Assembly (NCBI RefSeq): GCF_900101875.1
Contig: NZ_FNAI01000016.1
Span: 84,317-148,316, forward strand
From: Mucilaginibacter pineti
Lineage (GTDB): Bacteria; Bacteroidota; Bacteroidia; Sphingobacteriales; Sphingobacteriaceae
DNA: 64,000 bases
Reading direction: 5' to 3'
The notes beneath the pieces are model-generated. The model searched no databases. It saw nothing but the letters and a program-made list of their open reading frames with translations, and was not told the DNA's origin. Both the position numbers and the translations under genes were made by a program. Positions 1 to 8,783 of this stretch are shown in pieces. Positions within the stretch are counted from its first letter, which is position 1; each line of letters opens with the position of its first letter.

Positions 1-662
1 GATAGGTTACCTACATACAGGCAATCCTGTAAGCCTAAAGCTATTTTTGATGCAGCACGGGTTATCTTACGGGTAACAAAGGTTTCGCCGCGGATGGGGC
101 TTTCATGGTTAAATAAAATACCGTTGCATGCATACATACCGTAAGCTTCGCGGTAGTTTACAATTATCCAGTAACCATACATTTTAGCTACCGCATACGG
201 CGAGCGCGGATAGAAGGGTGTGGTTTCACTTTGTGGTACTGCCTGCACCAAGCCATAAAGCTCTGAAGTGGATGCCTGGTAAATGCGTGTTTTTTTTGTG
301 AGCCCCAATAACCTGATAGCTTCGAGGATGCGCAGCGTCCCGATGCCATCTGCATTGGCGGTATATTCCGGCGTATCAAAGCTAACCTTTACATGACTTT
401 GGGCAGCCAGGTTATAAATTTCGTCGGGCTGAACTTCTTGTATAAGTCTAATAAGATTGGTGGAATCGGTAAGATCGCCGTAATGCAGGGTAAACTTTAC
501 ATTGGGCTCATGCGGATCATGGTACAGGTGATCAATACGTTCGGTATTAAATAATGAAGAACGCCTTTTAACACCATGCACCTCATAGCCTTTTTTCAGT
601 AAAAACTCGGCTAAATATGCACCATCCTGACCAGTAATACCTGTTATTAAAGCTATTTTCAT
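1..662 (-). CDS. gmd: GDP-mannose 4,6-dehydratase, N-terminal part
   Basis: The frame is open at the left edge and starts at an ATG at 660-662, giving the first 220 residues. They carry the Rossmann loop TGITGQDG near residue 6, an ASTSELYG segment and the SPYAVAK stretch with the Y-x-x-x-K pair of extended short-chain dehydrogenases. The family enzyme (about 350-380 residues, cytosolic, NADP-dependent) converts GDP-mannose to GDP-4-keto-6-deoxymannose, the precursor of GDP-fucose and related deoxysugars. Roughly 40% of the protein lies beyond the window, where a GDP-fucose synthase gene would be the usual partner. It is about 20 kb from the polysaccharide block at 21.5-28.6 kb and so probably not in that operon. 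Confidence 0.95.
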   Translation of the reverse strand, partial: MKIALITGITGQDGAYLAEFLLKKGYEVHGVKRRSSLFNTERIDHLYHDPHEPNVKFTLHYGDLTDSTNLIRLIQEVQPDEIYNLAAQSHVKVSFDTPEYTANADGIGTLRILEAIRLLGLTKKTRIYQASTSELYGLVQAVPQSETTPFYPRSPYAVAKMYGYWIIVNYREAYGMYACNGILFNHESPIRGETFVTRKITRAASKIALGLQDCLYVGNL

Positions 663-770
663 TAATGATACCGCGCAAATGCGTATGTATTACAATATTA
701 TCCAAATTAATTGTAAAAACTGCATGACGGATAACTTATGTTAATCCCGATTTGGGAATTCGAATGTTCG

Positions 771-840
771 GATTCGGATTTAAAACCCAATTTTAGGATT
801 TAGAATTTCAACTTTAGAGTTTAGAATTTAGAATTTGATA
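771..840. repeat. Word repeat built on TTTAGAATTT
   Basis: AT-rich intergenic DNA made of imperfect copies of TTTAGAATTT and TTTAGGATTT. The same words appear in inverted orientation at 2897-2970, so the DUF3109, DUF3108 and DUF2480 genes lie between facing copies. No coding potential seen. Confidence 0.6.
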
Positions 841-857
841 TATAGAGTTTATCCTCC

Positions 858-1421
858 TTAACTTCCCGCTACCTGGTTCTCCAGTTCTTCATACCATTCG
901 GCTCCGTATTTACGGATCAGCGGGCCTTTCAAAAATTCGTGAACACGTACTTTTAATTCATCGCCAAAGGTACAAGCCGGGCTACAAATACTCCAACGAT
1001 CGTAATTTAACACATCAAACTCGGGGTAAGTGGTAATGCGGATGGGATACAGATGGCAAGAGATGGGTTTTTTCCAGCTTATTGCGCCTTCTTCGTACGC
1101 TTTTTCGATACCGCATTTAGTGATACCGTTTTCCCAGATCACATATGCGCACTCTTTATTTACGTCAACGCATGGAGTAGTAAAATCACCTTCAAAATCT
1201 TTCACATAAGTACCAACCCGTTCAATGGTCTTGATACCTTTTTCGGTAAGGTATGGTTTTACTTTTGGATATATTTCATTCAGGATATCCAGTTCGTCGG
1301 CATTAAGGGGTGCACCAGAATCGCCTTCAAGGCAGCAGGCCCCTTTGCACTTGTTAAGGTTACATACAAAATTCTCTTTTACTATATCTTCATGAACCAA
1401 AACATTACCAACCTCGATCAT
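858..1421 (-). CDS. DUF3109 family cysteine-rich protein
   Basis: A protein of 187 residues with ten cysteines: C20, C25, C29 and C30 in the N-terminal NLNKCKGACC motif, then C84, C91, C103, C122, C146 and C150. This spacing is that of DUF3109, whose cysteine pattern resembles YkgJ-type metal or iron-sulfur proteins; no reaction is known to me. There is no signal peptide, so it is probably cytosolic. The gene lies 8 bases downstream of the DUF3108 gene and is probably co-transcribed with it. Metal binding is inferred from the cysteines only. Confidence 0.85.
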   Translation of the reverse strand: MIEVGNVLVHEDIVKENFVCNLNKCKGACCLEGDSGAPLNADELDILNEIYPKVKPYLTEKGIKTIERVGTYVKDFEGDFTTPCVDVNKECAYVIWENGITKCGIEKAYEEGAISWKKPISCHLYPIRITTYPEFDVLNYDRWSICSPACTFGDELKVRVHEFLKGPLIRKYGAEWYEELENQVAGS

Positions 1422-1429
1422 ATTTTTTC

Positions 1430-2206
1430 TTAATTACTTATAGGGTTTAACGGATATTTAAGTCCGCTTGCCGATTTTAGCTCCATTGTTATACTACCTA
1501 ATATAACTTCCACATGTGCCCTTACGGGAATGCGGTTGCCATCATTGGTGATCCAAAGGTACAACTTACTATCCTTTCTGAAAATTCGACCGGGGATAAT
1601 TGTAGGGTTAAATTTCAAACAGTTGAATTTACCCATATCGCACTTAATGGTTTCGGTGCCAGAATAGGTGATACTCATTTTATGAAAGCCATCTTCCAGG
1701 AAATATTGAAGATCGAAAGTTTGTCCAACTTTAAGCTTTGACACATCAATAGTACGGGCAAAATAATAGGCCGATACAAAATCGAACGTTTTTCCGGTAA
1801 ACGCGAATGTGCCTTTATTGGCGGTTACTTTTTTGTCCTTTTGATCGAAGGTTACATTATCGCTATGCTTCCATTTACCTTCGCGCCTGTTTTCAGTATA
1901 AAAAAGAGGTTCAAGCGTGGTTTGATCAACGTATGACTCGTACTTGTTACGCACCTTATAAAACAGATCAAACGAGCCGGCGGTATTCCCCTCGGCTATC
2001 AGGTGAAGAGCGGGAACATCGAATTTCTTGTCGCTGGCCTCAACACGTATATTGGCTTCGGCGGCGGTAAAAAAACCATATTTCATTTTATAGCTCAGCT
2101 TTTCGCCCGCCTTAAAAACGGGTTCGCTTATTTTGGTTAGCTCCTGCGAGAAAGCGGCACTACAATATAAAATAAGGATTAGCGTATAAAAAAGATATCT
2201 GTGCAT
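1430..2206 (-). CDS. DUF3108 domain protein, periplasmic
   Basis: I place the start at the ATG at 2204-2206 because the protein then begins with a clean signal peptide (MHRYLFYTLILILYCSAAFS, cleavage before Q). An in-frame ATG 14 codons upstream (2248) would put charged residues ahead of it. The mature part of about 240 residues is rich in beta strand, as expected for DUF3108, a domain found in exported proteins of Bacteroidota and Proteobacteria with no established reaction. It is followed after 8 bases by the DUF3109 gene, and the two probably form an operon. Confidence 0.8.
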   Translation of the reverse strand: MHRYLFYTLILILYCSAAFSQELTKISEPVFKAGEKLSYKMKYGFFTAAEANIRVEASDKKFDVPALHLIAEGNTAGSFDLFYKVRNKYESYVDQTTLEPLFYTENRREGKWKHSDNVTFDQKDKKVTANKGTFAFTGKTFDFVSAYYFARTIDVSKLKVGQTFDLQYFLEDGFHKMSITYSGTETIKCDMGKFNCLKFNPTIIPGRIFRKDSKLYLWITNDGNRIPVRAHVEVILGSITMELKSASGLKYPLNPISN

Positions 2207-2373
2207 TAACAGGGTTTGCTTTTCTTTGTAATAAATCTGCCTCAACAAATTACATTAAGTTTCAGTTGCGGCGTACATGTATGACGGTTGCTACTATAAA
2301 TGGTTTAAATCCACTTTTATTGTACCGGCATGCAAATTATCATCGCGGCAGATTCATTAGCAAAAAGCAAGCC

Positions 2374-2889
2374 TTAATCTTTACGCTTATAAATTGGCAC
2401 CGTTGAACATGGCTCGCCAAACATAAGGCTTTTTACAATGGGGGTTAATTTTTTTGTGAGCTCAACATAAGCCGAAGTAGGTACATCAATATCGCCGCAG
2501 CCTTTTAGTACAATACGCTGCCCGGCATATTGCTCCAGGTTGGCTTTGGCAATTTCCTTTTCAAACAGTACAGTTTCCAAAACGTCGCTATTACCGAAAA
2601 CAACTTCGCGGGCGTATGGCGCCATGCGGTTGGCCAGCAGCATGTAGGCCCACGCAGGTACAATAGCGTCGGCGCTGCAGGTGATGCCTACGTTTTTACC
2701 TTCGTATTGCGTCCAATCGTGTTCTTTTATAAACTCCCTGAAATCCTTTTCGCGCAGCATAAGGCCATGAAACAGGTTATCTTTTATATCATAGATAACA
2801 CGTTCGCCCACCGGATAAAAGGCAGCAGGATCTAACGTAACCAGACCACTTTGGGCCACTTTATTCACTATATTTTCCTGTATATCCAT
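2374..2889 (-). CDS. DUF2480 family protein
   Basis: A protein of 171 residues without signal peptide or membrane segment, matching DUF2480 throughout, including the GKNVGITCSADAIVPAWAYM stretch and the C-terminal SLMFGEPCSTVPIYKRK. The family is confined largely to Bacteroidota and has no assigned function that I know. Two or three conserved cysteines (GITCSAD, LKGCGD, GEPCST) could be catalytic or bind metal, but that is a guess. It is separated from the DUF3108 gene by 125 bases and reads in the same direction. Confidence 0.85.
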   Translation of the reverse strand: MDIQENIVNKVAQSGLVTLDPAAFYPVGERVIYDIKDNLFHGLMLREKDFREFIKEHDWTQYEGKNVGITCSADAIVPAWAYMLLANRMAPYAREVVFGNSDVLETVLFEKEIAKANLEQYAGQRIVLKGCGDIDVPTSAYVELTKKLTPIVKSLMFGEPCSTVPIYKRKD

Positions 2890-2896
2890 CTTTGTA

Positions 2897-2970
2897 AAAT
2901 CAAATTCTAAACACGAAATTCTAAATCCTAAATGTGAAATTCTAAACTCTAAAATGAAATTCTAAAACAA
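2897..2970. repeat. Word repeat built on AAATTCTAAA
   Basis: Tandem imperfect copies of AAATTCTAAA and AATCCTAAA, the reverse complement of the words at 771-840. Non-coding. Confidence 0.6.
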
Positions 2971-3005
2971 AAACCTTAAAGGTTAAACTCCCAACCCTCA
3001 ATGCT

Positions 3006-3084
3006 TGTCATTCTGAGGAACGAAGAATCTGCTAATCCGCTTCATTTATCGCCTGATAGATCCTTCGCTACGCTCAGGATGACA
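3006..3084. repeat. Snap-back element, TGTCATT family (copy a)
   Basis: Starts TGTCATTCTGAGGAACGAAG and ends CGCTCAGGATGACA. The two arms pair across about 25 bases, with AGAATCT and AGATCCT inside. It lies between the DUF2480 gene and the ppiD-type gene. Closest relative in the window is 49850-49927. Confidence 0.8.
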
Positions 3085-3114
3085 TAAGGCCTTACTTAAA
3101 CCTCAATTTCAAAG

Positions 3115-3155
3115 CAAAAAAAAATCCGGGAACAGGTTTTAAACTGCTCCCGGAT
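3115..3155 (-). terminator. Terminator of the ppiD-type gene
   Basis: The arms ATCCGGG (3124-3130) and CCCGGAT (3149-3155) are extended inward by a further short stem (CAG/CTG). On the minus strand the hairpin is followed by a run of T (the A run at 3115-3123). It sits 23 bases past the stop codon of the upstream gene. Confidence 0.8.
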
Positions 3156-3177
3156 GTAAAATTACTTTAAAATTTGC

Positions 3178-5298
3178 TTATAACAGTTTTGCTCTGTTAT
3201 CTTTTACATTGGCATTATCTTTCAAGGCATCCAGTACCTGTCCTTCTGAACGTTGTAGCAATACCTGGGCAATTTGTTGTTTTTGTTTTGTAGCATTTGC
3301 AAGCGGTGCCGGGTTTGTGAAACCATCAACAACAAATACATAAACACCTTGCGCTCCGTTTATTGGTTTTGAAAGCTTATTAGGCTGTGAACCAAATATA
3401 GAACCTACAACTTTGTACTCTGCAGATAAACCTGGAATCATAGGGTTTGCAAAAACAATATTTTGAACGGGAACAACTTTAGCACCTGCCTTTTGAGCAG
3501 CCTGATCTATAGTTGAAGCACCAGCAAATTTTGCGGCAAGCTGTTTAGCTTTAACATCGTTACGTACAGCCGGGGTAATTTGAGTTTTAACGGCTTCAAG
3601 CGATAAGGTACCTTTTGGCTTGATAGCACTTAAACGGGTAATGATGAACTGATCACCTACGGTAAATACTTTATCGGTAAGATCACCTTTTTCTGCTTTG
3701 TATGCCCATCTTACAACGTCACGCGCATTATCTAAACCTGGCAAACCAGATGCAGTACCGGTAACATCATCAGCAGTACGTTTTGTTAACCCTTCTTTTT
3801 TAACTTCGGCATCAAAGTTATCTTTTGTTAAATTACCTAAAAATGCCTGCGCTTTGCTGTACGCAATAGTTTGCGTTTTGCTGCTGGCAGTTATCGGTTT
3901 ATCAACAACGGCAACTTTAACAACCTTTACAGATCCTTTCTGATCTTCAACCTGGATAAGGTGAACACCAAATTGTGAGGTTACCACAATAAGCTCGCCT
4001 TTAGCCGCTTTATAAGATGCATTGGTATATTCAGCAGCAATCTGGCCCTGGCCACCGGCCATTAAACCGTTAACATCAAATGGAGGTATCTCACCACCTT
4101 TAGATGCGCTGCCTTTATCTGTTGAATACATTAAGGCCATCTCAGCAAATGATTTACCGCCTTGTATCAGCTTTTTAACTGAATCGGCTTTTGCAATTGC
4201 CTTTTCAACGCCACCTTCTGTTGCAGGGTTAAACAAGATATGTTTTGTTTTAACCGAATCAAAAGTGCTTTTTACATCCGCAAGCTTAGCAACCTTGTAG
4301 CTGCCACCTGAAATGTATGGACCATAAATGAAACCTTTAGCGGCATTAAACATGGCCGAATCAAGTCTTGGTTCAAGCGCTCCTTTTTTCTGGAAAGCAA
4401 GCGGTGTTTTTGTTTCAGAGTTTATCTGAACAAAAAGCGAATCATTAGTGCTCTCTTTAAATTTTTCGGTTACTTTATCAATATCTGTTTTTATAGCTGC
4501 AGTATCTTCTTTTGATGGTGCAGCGTTAAAGCTCACATATTCAAATGATCTTAATTCCTGCTGATTTTTAAATTCGCCTTTATGCTCGTTGTAATAAGTG
4601 TTAAAATCGTCATCACTTAAAGTAACTTTTGCATCAGGGATAGATGCGTAATCAAGCATGGCATATTTAAATGCAACCAGTTTGTTTTTCGCTTCGTAAT
4701 CATCTTTAGCTTCCAGCGCGTTTACATACAGGCCATTGGTAACAAGTGCCATGTATTTTGTAGCTTTTTTAGCCTCGATTAATTGAATTAAAAAATCTGC
4801 CCATTGCTGTTTAGCATCGGCCGGGGCCTGAGCCGAGTTTAGATAGCTTAAATACTGGTTAAGTTTAGCTTTATCAAACTGACCGGTTTGCGGGTCAGTA
4901 AACTGACGGGCAATTTGAGGATCGGGGTTGTTACCGCTAACCATTGCCGATGCTTCGTCGCCGCCAACAATTATTCCTAACTTTTCGATCTCTTTTTTCA
5001 GCAACAGGGTGCTCAACGTTTGGTTCCAGGTAGTTTCCTGAATGTAGTTGGTTATCTGCGGAGAGATAGCCTGACCAGACTGTTGTTTAAACTGATTAGT
5101 GTTTTGCTCAAGTTTTTTATTAAACTCGTCAAGAGGAACCTTTTCGCCATTTACAACGGCAAGTTGGCTGTTATCGTCCCTGAAAAACGAACCACCTGAT
5201 CTTACAACTTCGCTCACAATAAACGCAAGCAGCGCGAAACCAATAAAGAATGCGAGAATTTTCCCCATTCTTTCGCGCAAGAAACCCATTAAACCCAT
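3178..5298 (-). CDS. PpiD-type periplasmic chaperone / peptidylprolyl isomerase
   Basis: 706 residues. A single membrane anchor follows the first basic residues (GKILAFFIGFALLAFIVSEV, about residues 12-31), so the rest faces the periplasm. A SurA/PpiD N-terminal chaperone domain comes next (about 45-250). A parvulin-type rotamase domain lies in the middle (about 345-455, starting at TKHILFNP and ending at FGVHLIQVEDQ), followed by a further PpiD-like C-terminal region. The family assists folding of outer-membrane and secreted proteins as they leave Sec. It lies downstream of lptC and a barrel gene, which fits an envelope-biogenesis role, and is closed by the terminator at 3115-3155. Confidence 0.88.
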   Translation of the reverse strand: MGLMGFLRERMGKILAFFIGFALLAFIVSEVVRSGGSFFRDDNSQLAVVNGEKVPLDEFNKKLEQNTNQFKQQSGQAISPQITNYIQETTWNQTLSTLLLKKEIEKLGIIVGGDEASAMVSGNNPDPQIARQFTDPQTGQFDKAKLNQYLSYLNSAQAPADAKQQWADFLIQLIEAKKATKYMALVTNGLYVNALEAKDDYEAKNKLVAFKYAMLDYASIPDAKVTLSDDDFNTYYNEHKGEFKNQQELRSFEYVSFNAAPSKEDTAAIKTDIDKVTEKFKESTNDSLFVQINSETKTPLAFQKKGALEPRLDSAMFNAAKGFIYGPYISGGSYKVAKLADVKSTFDSVKTKHILFNPATEGGVEKAIAKADSVKKLIQGGKSFAEMALMYSTDKGSASKGGEIPPFDVNGLMAGGQGQIAAEYTNASYKAAKGELIVVTSQFGVHLIQVEDQKGSVKVVKVAVVDKPITASSKTQTIAYSKAQAFLGNLTKDNFDAEVKKEGLTKRTADDVTGTASGLPGLDNARDVVRWAYKAEKGDLTDKVFTVGDQFIITRLSAIKPKGTLSLEAVKTQITPAVRNDVKAKQLAAKFAGASTIDQAAQKAGAKVVPVQNIVFANPMIPGLSAEYKVVGSIFGSQPNKLSKPINGAQGVYVFVVDGFTNPAPLANATKQKQQIAQVLLQRSEGQVLDALKDNANVKDNRAKLL

Positions 5299-5391
5299 AT
5301 ACTTCTATAATTTTTATATTCTTTTAAAAGAGGGCGCAAGATACAATTTTTAGTAAAATTCTATAACACAAAATTTTCCTGTAAAAATTTA

Positions 5392-5976
5392 CTATTGCGT
5401 GGCGGTTTTTTCATCTACATGATACACCCCTCTCGTGTGCGTCATGTTTTGATGTAAAAAGTTATCATCGCTTTCAAAATCATCACCGTTCGTCACGCTG
5501 CCATCGCTCATCACAAAAGATACAGATTTATGCGAGTAGATTTTTTTTGTCCCCTGATCCCAAAAAAGTTCGTCGGATCTAAAGGTATCACCTTGGGCGT
5601 TAACAGCTACCACGTTTTTACGAAACTCTATTATTTTGCCATCGCCATGGCGTATGCCGGTATCTGCAGTAATGGTACCCTGTTCCAATTGGGTTTTTTT
5701 ATCATAAAGCACCACTTTAACGCCTTTTGGCATTACGGTATAGGGTGGTTTTGCTTCGTAATCTAATGATAATGGAGCGGTAAGGTGCATTTCAACTTTC
5801 GCCGAATCGCTCATAATAAGGTCGACGCCTTTGGTTTCGTCAACAACAATTGCTTTTTCGTTAGAAGCGATCTGTTTAACCTTATTCAGGTCGTTTTCAC
5901 AAGAGGTTATGAAAAGCACAAGAATGGGCAGTAACAGCAGGCGCAAGCCCGTAATATGTTTCAACCCCTTATGCAT
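5392..5976 (-). CDS. lptC: LptC, LPS export ABC transporter periplasmic protein
   Basis: 194 residues with a basic start, a hydrophobic stretch and a lipobox-like FITSC (Cys26), so it may be a lipoprotein rather than the N-terminally anchored form of E. coli. The region after it (residues about 40-175) shows the repeated beta strands of LptC/OstA-like proteins (MSDSAKVEMHLTAPLSLDY, then DTFRSDELFWDQGTKKIYS). LptC takes LPS from LptB2FG and passes it along the periplasmic bridge. The gene follows the barrel gene by 11 bases and precedes the ppiD-type gene by 93, a run probably transcribed together. Confidence 0.88.
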   Translation of the reverse strand: MHKGLKHITGLRLLLLPILVLFITSCENDLNKVKQIASNEKAIVVDETKGVDLIMSDSAKVEMHLTAPLSLDYEAKPPYTVMPKGVKVVLYDKKTQLEQGTITADTGIRHGDGKIIEFRKNVVAVNAQGDTFRSDELFWDQGTKKIYSHKSVSFVMSDGSVTNGDDFESDDNFLHQNMTHTRGVYHVDEKTATQ

Positions 5977-5987
5977 AGCAGATATGG

Positions 5988-7310
5988 TTAGTCAAATTTA
6001 TATCTTGTAAACCACTTGTCGTTAAGTGTAAAGCCAAGGTGCAGGTTAATGTAGTTTTCCTTTACCAAGCCATTAACTAACGATCCTCTTTTACCAACTT
6101 CGGCAGAGATGTTGATCTTGTAGATGCTGGTATTGCCTGGTCTTAATGGCAAACCTAAACCTACAGTAGCAGCAATTCTTTTCACTTTGGTGTTATTAAT
6201 GTTCATGTAAGTTTCATCATATATAGCACCCAGGCGGTAATCAACCGTAGCAAGGTAGTTACGTATGGTATTTATGTTTGGTGTATATGAACCACCCACG
6301 TTTATGGTACGGCTATCCTGCAGACCCTGGTTAACCCCAGAAATGCTCAGATCAGACCATTTACCCATGCTGTAATCGGCACCTACCAGGAACTTGCCAT
6401 CACTTTGGAATGATATACCAAAACGGTTCATGTGCGGCAGTACTAATTTTCCTTTAGGGTCAGTTTTGTTGATAACACTATCAATAGCCACCTGCTGGTT
6501 GCCATTGGCATCATTTAAATACTGGCTTACTATAAAGCTGCTCTGCGAACCAATTTTTGATCCTATAGAACCTGAATATCCCAAAGTAATACGTTTGGTA
6601 TCGGTAACCGGGATAGCATATTGAACACCGTAATCATAATTTAAACCGCCTATTGAGGTACTTTCTTCAATGCGTGAATTTATAGTACCGTATAGGCCAG
6701 GAATTTCTGTTGTGCTGATATCTTTCAGGTTACCAAATATGTATGATACGTTGGCTCCAATTAACAAGTTTTTACCTATACCAAAACCATAACCTAAATA
6801 TGCTTTTGATAAACCGCCATCGCCGCTGTAAGTATAGTTGGTAACATTGGTATCTGCCGGCGATGCGTTGCCGCCAAATTTATTGATTGACTGTTTGTAG
6901 TTGTAACCACGCTCGCTGTATGGCAACAAACCAAAGCTAAGGGCCGATTTTTTTGAAACCGGTACCGCGAAAGCCAGGTGACTAAGCCTGAAGTTGCTGT
7001 TACTTTGACTGGCTGAACCGGTTTGGCTAAGGGTAGAAATGTTACTATACAAACCAACATCAAAAGTAGTAAGCCTGATAGCACCGTATGATGCAGGGTT
7101 TATAACGTTGATATTGCTAAATAAACCTATTTGGTTTGTTGCAACCGCTATACCACCCATACCCAGATTTTGTGGCATCAGTTGTGGGGCTGTTATACCC
7201 AAACCGTACCTTGAATATGGTGAACTTGAAGTTGCTGTTGATTGTGAATATGCTGCAAATGCACTAACAGCAAATAAAAGTGTTAAAAAAAACCTGGTAT
7301 ATTTAATCAT
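5988..7310 (-). CDS. Outer-membrane beta-barrel protein of unknown function
   Basis: 440 residues with a signal peptide (MIKYTRFFLTLLFAVSAFAA, cut near YSQS) and the SSPYSRYGLG motif right after it. Alternating strands with aromatic girdles follow to the last residue (WFTRYKFD), ending in an aromatic as barrels do. This Bacteroidota family recurs between coaX and lptC genes; its cargo is not known to me. It overlaps the end of coaX by 8 bases, so translation is probably coupled. A FadL-type transporter is one alternative, but I see no defining motif for it. Confidence 0.75.
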   Translation of the reverse strand: MIKYTRFFLTLLFAVSAFAAYSQSTATSSSPYSRYGLGITAPQLMPQNLGMGGIAVATNQIGLFSNINVINPASYGAIRLTTFDVGLYSNISTLSQTGSASQSNSNFRLSHLAFAVPVSKKSALSFGLLPYSERGYNYKQSINKFGGNASPADTNVTNYTYSGDGGLSKAYLGYGFGIGKNLLIGANVSYIFGNLKDISTTEIPGLYGTINSRIEESTSIGGLNYDYGVQYAIPVTDTKRITLGYSGSIGSKIGSQSSFIVSQYLNDANGNQQVAIDSVINKTDPKGKLVLPHMNRFGISFQSDGKFLVGADYSMGKWSDLSISGVNQGLQDSRTINVGGSYTPNINTIRNYLATVDYRLGAIYDETYMNINNTKVKRIAATVGLGLPLRPGNTSIYKINISAEVGKRGSLVNGLVKENYINLHLGFTLNDKWFTRYKFD

Positions 7311-8046
7311 TATGCTTTTGTATAGCTGCGTTTAATCCTTTTAAAACCAAATAAGGTTCAATTTTTATATAGGGGGCAAAGGTGCTATTTTTTAATAGCT
7401 TATCAAAAAAAATACTGTCGCCCCCGCTCAGTATAATATTTAGTTGTGGGTTAAGCTTTTTATAGCTTTCAATAAACCCTGTTAACTCGTATTTTATGCC
7501 ATTCTGCACGCCCGAGCGTATGGCGGTTTCTGTGTTATTTCCGTGCCCGCCGATAAAATTGTCGTCGGCAGTAATAAGCGGTAAACCCGCTGTATAATAA
7601 TTTACTGCCTTATAACGCATATTTAAACCCGGCGATATACTGCCACCAAAATAATTTCCGCCGGCATCAACATAATCATACGTAATGCAGGTACCACCGC
7701 TAATTACCAGGTTATTTTGGCCCGTATAACAATCCTTTGCACCTATTACAGCAGCCAAACGATCGGGGCCAAGTGTTTCTGGGGTTAAGTAATGGTTTAT
7801 TATGCCACCGGTTATTGTTGTATTGAAATACGTTAACTGAAGTTTTGTTGCCAGATCAGTTTGCCAGGGCTCAACGGCTTTTTTAACCGATGATATAATT
7901 GCCCTACCTACTTTGTAATCATTCAAAAAACTATCCAGCGTATTGTTTTCAACAGCTTCAAACTGCTCAACTGCAAGCAATTCATCGTGTTTAAAAACCG
8001 CAATTTTTGTTAACGTGTTACCAATATCGATAACCAGATTGGTCAT
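7303..8046 (-). CDS. coaX: Type III pantothenate kinase
   Basis: 247 residues with the three CoaX signatures: the phosphate loop DIGNT at residues 7-11, GPDRLAAVIGA (about 99-109) and the GGTCITYDY...GGSISPGLNMR segment. The enzyme phosphorylates pantothenate with ATP as the first step of coenzyme A synthesis. Type III kinases need a monovalent cation and escape CoA feedback; these are family facts. The gene overlaps purQ by one base and the barrel gene by 8, so the three are translated from one message. Confidence 0.95.
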   Translation of the reverse strand: MTNLVIDIGNTLTKIAVFKHDELLAVEQFEAVENNTLDSFLNDYKVGRAIISSVKKAVEPWQTDLATKLQLTYFNTTITGGIINHYLTPETLGPDRLAAVIGAKDCYTGQNNLVISGGTCITYDYVDAGGNYFGGSISPGLNMRYKAVNYYTAGLPLITADDNFIGGHGNNTETAIRSGVQNGIKYELTGFIESYKKLNPQLNIILSGGDSIFFDKLLKNSTFAPYIKIEPYLVLKGLNAAIQKHND

Positions 8047-8738
8047 CAGGCCCTAGCAATTGATAATATAGATTCAAAAATAGCCAGTCCATCTTCATTA
8101 GCCAGCAAGCTATCGGCAGCACGCTCAGGGTGTGGCATTAAGCCAAACACGTTACGGCCCGCATTACAAACGCCCGCAATGTTCTCTAACGATCCGTTAG
8201 GGTTTGCATCATTGGTAATGTTACCTGCTTCATCGCAATACCTGAAAATTACCTGGTCATTATCATTAAGCCTTTTAATTACATCGGCATCGGCAAAAAA
8301 CTTACCCTCGCCATGAGCTATAGGGATACGTAAAGCCTGCTGCTGATCTAATTGGGCCGTAAGTAATGATTGGGTTGTTTGCGGTTTTAAGTAGATGTTG
8401 CGGCAAATGAACTTGCGGCTTTCGTTGTGCAGTAATGCACCATCAACCAAACCTGCTTCGGCCAGTATCTGAAAACCGTTACAGATACCCATAACATAAC
8501 CGCCTTTTGCAGCAAATTGGATAACCTCCTGCATAATTGGGCTGAAACGGGAAATGGCACCTGAGCGAAGATAATCGCCAAAAGAAAAACCGCCTGGTAA
8601 AACAACAAAGTCAACACCTTGCAGATCATGGTCTTTATGCCATAACCTAACTACCTGCTGACCCATTATTTTTTCTAATACATATATGATATCTTCATCA
8701 CAATTAGACCCGGGAAATATAACTACTCCAAACTTCAT
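8046..8738 (-). CDS. purQ: Phosphoribosylformylglycinamidine synthase, glutaminase subunit
   Basis: 230 residues of a class I glutamine amidotransferase: FPGSNCDED at the N-terminus, oxyanion strand LPGGFSFGDY, nucleophile Cys86 in GICNGFQ and the catalytic HPE in LMPHPERA. PurQ supplies ammonia to PurL in step four of purine synthesis. A separate PurQ implies the split PurL/PurS/PurQ enzyme, with partners outside the window. It is the first gene of the purQ-coaX-barrel-lptC-ppiD run. An octamer TAGTTTTG (8743-8750, minus strand) lies only four bases before the ATG, so if it is the promoter the message would be leaderless. Confidence 0.95.
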   Translation of the reverse strand: MKFGVVIFPGSNCDEDIIYVLEKIMGQQVVRLWHKDHDLQGVDFVVLPGGFSFGDYLRSGAISRFSPIMQEVIQFAAKGGYVMGICNGFQILAEAGLVDGALLHNESRKFICRNIYLKPQTTQSLLTAQLDQQQALRIPIAHGEGKFFADADVIKRLNDNDQVIFRYCDEAGNITNDANPNGSLENIAGVCNAGRNVFGLMPHPERAADSLLANEDGLAIFESILSIARA

Positions 8739-8783
8739 GGTACAAAACTAATATAACCGCTGAAATTTGAACGAATGTAAAAG

